Assembly: GCA_039594205.1 (NCBI GenBank)
Contig: JBCNNW010000122.1
Span: 1 to 10,346, forward strand
Origin: Pseudescherichia sp039594205
GTDB lineage: Bacteria; Pseudomonadota; Gammaproteobacteria; Enterobacterales; Enterobacteriaceae
Length of the DNA stretch: 10,346 bases
Direction of reading: 5' to 3'
Shown here: positions 5,688 through 10,346 of the stretch, piece by piece
How the letters are laid out: each line of letters begins with the position of its first letter
Numbering within the stretch: position 1 is the stretch's first letter
Made by a program: the position numbers and the translations under genes
Notes under the pieces: generated by a model
What the model saw: only the letters and a program-made list of their open reading frames with translations
Database searches by the model: none
What the model was told of the DNA's origin: nothing

Positions 5688-6344
5688 TCAAGCAATGACT
5701 TGGTAAATTCGCAGGGCGCGGCGTTGTCAGCGGCCGAACGTCTGCTTTATTTGCTTAAGACGCGGGGGCCGCAACAGGCGGCCGATGCAGGAAAACTCGT
5801 GGGAACCACGGCTGAGGCGGCCCGACAACAGCTCACTAAACTGGCTGCATCAGGGTTCGTCGAAGCGTACTCCCTGAACCGGGGTGTTGGGCGACCCAGC
5901 CAGTTCTGGAAGCTAACTCAGTCAGGGCATAATCGTTTTCCGGATACCCACTCAACCTTAACCGTTCAGCTTCTGGAAACGGTGCGTGACGCTTTTGGCG
6001 ATAACGCCATAGACCGTCTTATTGACATGCGTGAGCAGGCTAGTCTGGAGGTATACAGGCGGGAACTCAGCGATGCAGACGATCTCAGGGAGCGTGTTGC
6101 GCGTCTGGCAACGCTTCGTTCGCAGGAAGGTTATATGGCCGAATATGAAGAGCTGGATAACGGCACGCTACTGTTTATAGAAAACCATTGTCCTATCTGT
6201 GCCGCCGCTGCCGCGTGTCAGGGGTTCTGCCGTGCTGAACTGGCTATATTTGAACAGGTGCTAGAAGCCAAAGTGGAGCGAGTAGAACATATCCTTAACC
6301 AGGCCCGGCGCTGCGCGTACCGGGTGACGCCAACAGGTAACTAA
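5685..6344 (+). CDS. SufR-like winged-helix regulator, probable Fe-S cluster-binding (COG2345 type)
   Basis: This 219-residue protein has an N-terminal winged helix (about 15-80): SAAERLLYLLKTRGP, a recognition-helix region TTAEAARQQLTKLAASGFVE, then the wing GRPSQFWKLTQSGHNRFPD typical of the SufR/DeoR-like COG2345 group. The middle is helical. The C-terminus carries NHCPICAAAAACQGFC and later RRCAYRV. C169, C182 and C210 follow C-X12-C-X27-C with E185 three residues after C182. From memory, this is the ligand spacing of mycobacterial SufR; C172 and C178 are extra. Such proteins bind a 4Fe-4S cluster and repress target genes when it is present. It is divergent from the MFS gene over a palindrome and 361 bp upstream of sufA, so its nearest targets are itself and the exporter, with suf an open possibility. 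The alternative is a non-Fe-S, metal- or ligand-sensing member. Its start is TTG. Confidence 0.8.
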   Translation: MSSNDLVNSQGAALSAAERLLYLLKTRGPQQAADAGKLVGTTAEAARQQLTKLAASGFVEAYSLNRGVGRPSQFWKLTQSGHNRFPDTHSTLTVQLLETVRDAFGDNAIDRLIDMREQASLEVYRRELSDADDLRERVARLATLRSQEGYMAEYEELDNGTLLFIENHCPICAAAAACQGFCRAELAIFEQVLEAKVERVEHILNQARRCAYRVTPTGN

Positions 6345-6402
6345 ATGAGCAGCTTTGATGTTAACCTCTTATATATCCGTTGCTTAGTGTGCATAAAGCG
6401 TT

Positions 6403-6440
6403 AAAAAAAGTTGCTGAGTGATGTTAGCGTCTCTTTTTTT
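6403..6440 (+). terminator. Probable terminator of the SufR-like gene (or 3' end of a small RNA)
   Basis: GCTGA (6413-6417) pairs with TTAGC (6424-6428), including one G-U pair, around a GTGATG loop. A run of seven A upstream (6403-6409) can pair with seven T downstream (6434-6440). The inner stem is weak, so confidence is moderate. The element starts about 60 bases after the regulator's stop. E. coli has the small RNA gene rydB somewhere in this interval, and a rydB homologue ending here is possible but not shown. Confidence 0.45.
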
Positions 6441-6456
6441 GATACTAATCGCATAA

Positions 6457-6471
6457 ATAGGCATTACCTAT
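6457..6471. promoter_or_regulatory. OxyR-type site upstream of sufA
   Basis: ATAG-GCATTAC-CTAT is an exact ATAG-N7-CTAT unit. The tandem second unit is degenerate; CTAAT at 6445-6449 is one base off. It lies about 200 bases before the expected sufA start, matching the distal OxyR element known for E. coli suf. Confidence 0.55.
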
Positions 6472-6524
6472 ACATGTTTCATTTTCGTTGCTGAATAAGC
6501 GTATGATTAACAAAAAGCGATAAA

Positions 6525-6537
6525 ATTCAATTTATTA
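6525..6537 (+). promoter_or_regulatory. Possible IHF site upstream of sufA
   Basis: ATTCAATTTATTA differs from WATCAANNNNTTR at one defined position (T for A at the second). It lies between the OxyR-type site and the promoter, where E. coli suf needs IHF to bend DNA. One mismatch in an AT-rich region makes chance matches likely. Confidence 0.35.
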
Positions 6538-6641
6538 GTCACCATCATCCTTTCCTGTTAAGCCTGGCAGCAGGGTCTATGCTTAATACAAGTGTTCAAA
6601 AAGGGCATCTAACGCGAATAACCCTGCGGATTAGAGGTTGA

Positions 6642-6660
6642 AGTGATAATCATTATCACT
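6642..6660. promoter_or_regulatory. Fur box of the suf operon
   Basis: AGTGATAAT-C-ATTATCACT is a perfect 9-bp inverted repeat around one base and a near-consensus Fur box. It lies 46 bases upstream of the sufA ATG, within the expected core promoter; TTGAAG just overlaps its 5' edge as a possible -35. Iron-loaded Fur would repress suf here. Confidence 0.85.
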
Positions 6661-6705
6661 AACATAGCGTTATGTCCTGCTGACGTAATCGTATGAGGTA
6701 AACCT

Positions 6706-7074
6706 ATGGAATTGCATTCAGGGACTTTCGATCCAAACAATCCGGGTTGGGAGGGGTTAACGCTAACCCCTGCCGCAGCGGAGCATATTTGCGCACTGAC
6801 CAGCAAGCAGCCGGAGCTGCGCGGCGTACGTCTTGGCATCAAACAGACGGGCTGCGCAGGGTTTGGCTATGTGCTGGATACCGTAACTGAACCCGCAAAG
6901 GACGACCTGCTGTTTGAGTTAAACGGTGCACATTTATATGTTCCTTTACAAGCCATGCCATTTATTGATGGAACCACCGTCGACTATGTGCGTGAAGGGT
7001 TAAATCAGATATTCAAATTTTATAATCCGAAAGCTCAGCACGAGTGCGGCTGTGGTGAGAGCTTTGGGGTATAG
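6706..7074 (+). CDS. sufA: SufA, A-type Fe-S cluster carrier
   Basis: This protein has 122 residues, the same length as E. coli SufA. It receives a cluster from the SufBCD scaffold and hands it to apo-proteins in the cytoplasm. The three cluster ligands are present: C50 in KQTGCAGFGY, and C114 and C116 in the C-terminal ECGCGESFGV. The N-terminal 30 residues diverge more from E. coli than the rest, which is usual for this family. The ATG at 6706 follows GAGG (6695-6698). It is the first gene of the suf operon, and sufB starts eight bases after its stop. The upstream Fur and OxyR sites suggest induction by iron starvation and peroxide. Confidence 0.96.
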   Translation: MELHSGTFDPNNPGWEGLTLTPAAAEHICALTSKQPELRGVRLGIKQTGCAGFGYVLDTVTEPAKDDLLFELNGAHLYVPLQAMPFIDGTTVDYVREGLNQIFKFYNPKAQHECGCGESFGV

Positions 7075-7082
7075 GCGGTACT

Positions 7083-8582
7083 ATGTCTCGTAATGTTGAG
7101 TCTCATAAAACTGAAGCAATGGACGATGTCCAGACCTGGTCAGGCCCGATTAACTATAAAGAGGGCTTTTTCACCCGGTTACAAACCGACGAAATGGCTC
7201 ACGGCATCAATGAAGATGTTGTGCGCGCTATTTCGGCTAAGCGAAATGAACCTGAATGGATGCTAGAGTTCCGCCTGAACGCGTATCGGGCATGGCTGAC
7301 GATGGAAGAGCCGCACTGGCTCAAGGCGCACTATGACAAGCTCAACTATCAGGATTACAGCTACTACTCGGCCCCCTCCTGCGGTAACTGTGACGACACC
7401 TGCGCCTCGGAGCCGGGTGCGGTACAGCAGACGGGGGCTAACGCCTTTCTGACCAACGAGGTGGAGGAGGCGTTTAACCAGCTGGGCGTTCCGGTGCGCG
7501 AAGGGCGTGAAGTGGCAGTTGACGCTATCTTTGACTCGGTCTCCGTGGCAACCACCTACCGGGAGAAACTCTCTGAGCAAGGGATCATCTTCTGTTCATT
7601 TGGTGAGGCTATCCACGAACATCCAGAGCTGGTGAAAAAATACCTTGGGACCGTGGTCCCAGCGAACGACAACTTTTTTGCCGCCCTGAACGCCGCTGTT
7701 GCTTCCGATGGCACCTTTATCTATGTACCTAAAGGCGTACATTGCCCGATGGAGCTGTCGACCTACTTCCGTATCAACGCGGAGAAAACGGGGCAGTTCG
7801 AGCGCACCATCCTGGTGGCCGATGAGGGGAGCTATGTCAGCTATATCGAAGGCTGCTCGGCACCGGTTCGCGATAGCTATCAGCTTCATGCTGCAGTAGT
7901 CGAGGTGATCATCCATAAAGACGCGGAGGTGAAGTACTCCACCGTGCAGAACTGGTTCCCGGGGGATAACAACACCGGCGGGATCCTGAACTTCGTGACC
8001 AAGCGTGCGCTGTGTGAAGGTGAGAACAGCAAGATGTCATGGACGCAGTCAGAGACCGGCTCGGCGATCACCTGGAAATATCCCAGCGTTATCCTGCGCG
8101 GCGATAACTCCATTGGCGAGTTCTACTCTGTGGCATTGACCAGCGGCCATCAGCAGGCCGATACCGGCACCAAGATGATTCATATCGGTAAGAACACTAA
8201 ATCGACCATCATCTCGAAAGGTATCTCGGCGGGGCAGAGCCAGAATAGCTATCGCGGGCTGGTGAAAATCATGCCGACGGCAACCAACGCGCGTAACTTC
8301 ACCCAGTGTGACTCAATGCTGATTGGACCGGACTGCGGGGCGCATACCTTCCCCTACGTCGAGTGTCGCAATAACAGCGCTCAGCTGGAGCATGAAGCAA
8401 CTACGTCGCGAATTGGCGAAGATCAGCTTTTCTACTGCCTGCAGCGCGGCATTAGCGAAGAGGATGCGATATCCATGATTGTTAACGGCTTCTGTAAAGA
8501 TGTCTTCTCTGAGCTGCCGCTGGAGTTTGCCGTAGAAGCACAAAAATTGCTGGCAATTAGCCTTGAACACAGCGTCGGTTAA
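7083..8582 (+). CDS. sufB: SufB, scaffold subunit of the SufBC2D Fe-S assembly complex
   Basis: This protein has 499 residues, against 495 in E. coli. The extra four lie near the N-terminus, before NYKEGFF. SufB accepts persulfide sulfur from SufSE and builds the cluster with SufC and SufD. The residues shown to matter in E. coli are conserved: FRIN (R226 and N228 in E. coli numbering), the IEGCSAP cysteine (E. coli C254, here C258), and the CGAHTFPYVECRNNS region with the C405 equivalent. Small differences from E. coli as recalled are GVHCPMEL for GVRCPMEL and YPSVILRGD for YPSCILRGD, neither at a known catalytic position. The start at 7083 has GGCGG (7074-7078) upstream. sufC follows after 17 bases. 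Confidence 0.97.
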   Translation: MSRNVESHKTEAMDDVQTWSGPINYKEGFFTRLQTDEMAHGINEDVVRAISAKRNEPEWMLEFRLNAYRAWLTMEEPHWLKAHYDKLNYQDYSYYSAPSCGNCDDTCASEPGAVQQTGANAFLTNEVEEAFNQLGVPVREGREVAVDAIFDSVSVATTYREKLSEQGIIFCSFGEAIHEHPELVKKYLGTVVPANDNFFAALNAAVASDGTFIYVPKGVHCPMELSTYFRINAEKTGQFERTILVADEGSYVSYIEGCSAPVRDSYQLHAAVVEVIIHKDAEVKYSTVQNWFPGDNNTGGILNFVTKRALCEGENSKMSWTQSETGSAITWKYPSVILRGDNSIGEFYSVALTSGHQQADTGTKMIHIGKNTKSTIISKGISAGQSQNSYRGLVKIMPTATNARNFTQCDSMLIGPDCGAHTFPYVECRNNSAQLEHEATTSRIGEDQLFYCLQRGISEEDAISMIVNGFCKDVFSELPLEFAVEAQKLLAISLEHSVG

Positions 8583-8599
8583 GAAATAAGGGAATCCCT

Positions 8600-9346
8600 A
8601 TGTTAAGTATTAAAGATTTACAGGTGTCCGTTGAAGATAAAGAGATCCTGCGCGGCCTGAACCTGGACGTGCGTCCTGGAGAAGTGCACGCCATTATGGG
8701 ACCCAACGGCTCTGGTAAAAGTACGCTGTCAGCGACCCTGGCCGGTCGGGAGGACTACGTGGTCACCAACGGCAGCGTCCAGTTTAAAGGTAAAGACTTG
8801 CTGGAGCTGGATCCGGAAGAGCGCGCGGGCGAAGGCGTCTTTATGGCGTTTCAGTACCCCGTAGAGATCCCCGGCGTCAGTAACCAGTTCTTTCTGCAGA
8901 CCGCCCTTAACGCCGTGCGTAAGCATCGGGGCCAGGATGAGCTGGACCGCTTCGATTTCCAGGACTTAATGGAAGAGAAGATCAAGCTGCTGAAGATGCC
9001 AGAAGATCTGCTTACCCGTTCGGTCAACGTCGGTTTCTCCGGCGGTGAGAAAAAGCGTAATGATATTCTGCAGATGGCGGTGCTCGAACCCGAGCTGTGT
9101 ATTCTCGATGAGACGGACTCCGGGCTGGACATCGATGCGCTGAAAATTGTAGCTGACGGTGTGAACTCCCTGCGCGACGATAAGCGGGCCTTTATTATCG
9201 TAACCCACTATCAGCGTATCCTGGACTATATCAAACCGGACTATGTACATGTGCTCTATCAGGGGCGCATTGTTAAATCAGGTGATTTTACGCTGGTGAA
9301 ACAGCTGGAGGAGCAGGGCTATGGCTGGCTTACCGAACAGCAGTAA
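8600..9346 (+). CDS. sufC: SufC, ABC-type ATPase of the SufBCD complex
   Basis: This protein has 248 residues, the same as E. coli SufC. It is a soluble ABC ATPase whose ATP-driven dimerisation opens the SufB-SufD interface for cluster assembly. All ATPase motifs are present: Walker A GPNGSGKST (34-42), Q-loop Q85, signature FSGGEKKR (146-153), Walker B CILDE (D170, E171), D-loop SGLD and switch H203. The Walker B context reads LDETDSGLD where I recall LDESDSGLD in E. coli, a conservative change. The ATG follows AAGGGA (8588-8593). The last 26 bases overlap the start of sufD in another frame. Confidence 0.97.
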   Translation: MLSIKDLQVSVEDKEILRGLNLDVRPGEVHAIMGPNGSGKSTLSATLAGREDYVVTNGSVQFKGKDLLELDPEERAGEGVFMAFQYPVEIPGVSNQFFLQTALNAVRKHRGQDELDRFDFQDLMEEKIKLLKMPEDLLTRSVNVGFSGGEKKRNDILQMAVLEPELCILDETDSGLDIDALKIVADGVNSLRDDKRAFIIVTHYQRILDYIKPDYVHVLYQGRIVKSGDFTLVKQLEEQGYGWLTEQQ

Positions 9347-10346
9347 CGCGCTGCAGCAGTGGCATCATCTGTTCGAGGCCCAGAGCAGTAATCGTTCTGA
9401 GCAGGCCCAGCAGCACCTGCAGCAGATGCTGCGCTTAGGACTGCCGACGCGTAAGCATGAGGACTGGAAATATACCTCGCTGGATGGGCTGCTGAAGAGC
9501 CGGTTTGTCGCAAAAAGCAGCCCTGTCAGCGCCGATCAGCGTGATGCCCTGGCACTACCTGTAGATGCCCTGCGATTAGTCTTTATTGATGGACAGTATG
9601 ATGCGGATCTGAGCGACAGCCTGGAGAACAGCGGCTATAGCGTGTCAATCGATGACGAGCGTAGTGCGCTACCCGCGCCGGTACAGCCGGAGGTGTTTTT
9701 ACATCTAACGGAAAGCCTCGCAGCGAGCGTGACGCATATTCGCGTAGCACGCAACCAGCGACCTGCTAAACCGTTGCTGCTGATGCACATCACCCAGGGG
9801 CTGGAGGGTGATGAGATGAATACCGTCCACTATCGACACCATCTTGAACTGGCTGAGAGCGCAGAGGCGACAATCTATGAACACTACGTCAGCCTGAATG
9901 ACAGCGGACACTTTACCGGCTCGCGTCTGACAATGAACGTGGGCGCGAACGCGCAGCTGCATCATGTGAAACTGGCCTTTGAGAATGCGGGCAGCTACCA
10001 CTTCGCCCATAACGATCTCTTTATGGCTGCCGATGCCGTCGCCTGGAGCCACAGCTTCCTGCTCGGTGGGGCAGTGCTGCGCCACAATACCAGCACCCAG
10101 CTTAATGGTGAAAATACCACCCTGCGTATCAACAGCCTGGCCATGCCGGTGAATAACGAAGTGTGCGATACCCGTACCTGGCTCGAGCATAATAAGGGTT
10201 TCTGCAATAGCCGCCAGCTGCATAAGACTATCGTCAGCGACAAGGGGCGCGCGGTATTTAACGGCATGATTAACGTGGCTCAGCACGCCATCAAAACGGA
10301 TGGGCAGATGACCAACAACAATCTGCTGCTGGGACGACTGGCGGAG
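9321..10346 (+). CDS. sufD: SufD, SufB paralogue of the SufBC2D complex, 3'-truncated by the window
   Basis: Translation starts at ATG 9321 (MAGLPNSSNALQQWHH), inside the end of sufC, and stays open for 342 complete codons to the window edge. E. coli SufD has 423 residues, so about 80 are missing. SufD pairs with SufB over the SufC dimer and takes part in iron entry. The beta-helix core is highly conserved (SHSFLLGGAVLRHNTSTQLN, then TRTWLEHNKGFCNSRQLHK). The histidine near residue 360 that is needed in E. coli lies beyond the window. The first 120 residues are more variable than the core, as usual for SufD. Purine-rich GGAGGAG (9307-9313) and the 26-base overlap suggest translational coupling to sufC. 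sufS and sufE are expected downstream. Confidence 0.95.
   Translation, partial: MAGLPNSSNALQQWHHLFEAQSSNRSEQAQQHLQQMLRLGLPTRKHEDWKYTSLDGLLKSRFVAKSSPVSADQRDALALPVDALRLVFIDGQYDADLSDSLENSGYSVSIDDERSALPAPVQPEVFLHLTESLAASVTHIRVARNQRPAKPLLLMHITQGLEGDEMNTVHYRHHLELAESAEATIYEHYVSLNDSGHFTGSRLTMNVGANAQLHHVKLAFENAGSYHFAHNDLFMAADAVAWSHSFLLGGAVLRHNTSTQLNGENTTLRINSLAMPVNNEVCDTRTWLEHNKGFCNSRQLHKTIVSDKGRAVFNGMINVAQHAIKTDGQMTNNNLLLGRLAE

Larger units (their letters stand above)
6345..6705 (+). promoter_or_regulatory. Long regulatory region upstream of sufA
   Basis: These 361 AT-rich bases carry no convincing protein gene. They hold a terminator-like element (6403-6440), an OxyR-type half-operator (6457-6471), an IHF-type match (6525-6537), a Fur box (6642-6660) and the sufA ribosome binding site GAGG (6695-6698). 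The order and distances fit E. coli sufA, where OxyR and IHF act from far upstream and IscR/Fur act near the promoter. Around 6620-6639, AACC and GGTT form a loose inverted repeat at the expected IscR position, but the spacing does not fit the type 2 consensus. Confidence 0.7.

Noticed and set aside
6379..6494. Three copies of GTTGCT(GA) upstream of sufA (6379, 6410, 6487)
   Set aside because: They are short and irregularly spaced, so there is no support for a repeat element.
6614..6639. IscR type 2 site upstream of sufA
   Set aside because: The position fits and there is a loose AACC/GGTT repeat, but the distance between CC and GG is off by one and other fixed bases do not match, so it was not listed as a feature.
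6345..6705. A SufR-type CAAC/CAAG-N6-GTTG/CTTG operator in front of sufA
   Set aside because: Several isolated GTTG and one CAAG occur, but none is paired at the six-base spacing.
9705..10286. 193-codon minus-strand frame inside sufD
   Set aside because: It lies opposite the conserved sufD coding sequence and shows no motif or ribosome binding site of its own.

Overview
The window is a chromosomal segment of an Enterobacteriaceae genome, close to Escherichia, Enterobacter, Klebsiella and relatives. The evidence is the near-identity of the YdiJ, MenI and SufA-D translations to the E. coli proteins as I remember them, and the gene order ydiJ-menI-...-sufABCD, which matches the E. coli ydiJ-ydiI-ydiH-sufABCDSE neighbourhood. 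I cannot fix the genus.

Layout: (1) 3-2117, the 3' two thirds of ydiJ (FAD/Fe-S dehydrogenase), overlapping menI (2114-2524) by ATGA. (2) 2525-4154, lpxP with a long leader (the cold-induced lipid A palmitoleoyltransferase). It converges on a 56-codon minus-strand ORF with no ATG/GTG/TTG start. This ORF is a zinc-ribbon microprotein of the YmcF/YnfQ type, which is known in E. coli as a cold-shock family using a non-canonical start. (3) 4155-6344, a divergent pair: an MFS exporter-like gene (minus) and a winged-helix regulator with a SufR-type cysteine pattern (plus). They share a 108-bp spacer holding a 36-bp two-shell dyad. (4) 6345-6705, a terminator and then the long suf control region, with OxyR-, IHF- and Fur-type sites in the order known from E. 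coli. (5) 6706-10346, sufA, sufB, sufC and the 5' 342 codons of sufD, which runs off the window.

How the genes fit together: sufABCD encodes the stress Fe-S cluster assembly machine, made under iron limitation and oxidative stress. The block between menI and sufA looks like a variable insertion of two small modules. One is a cold-adaptation pair (lpxP plus the YmcF-like protein). The other is an efflux/repressor pair whose regulator probably senses through an Fe-S cluster and sits beside the Fe-S assembly operon. I found no matching operator in front of sufA, so the regulator more likely controls itself and the transporter.

The most interesting items are the unannotated YmcF-like gene with a near-cognate start, and the SufR-like protein with its concentric palindrome. 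I see no tRNA, rRNA, CRISPR array, insertion sequence or prophage gene.
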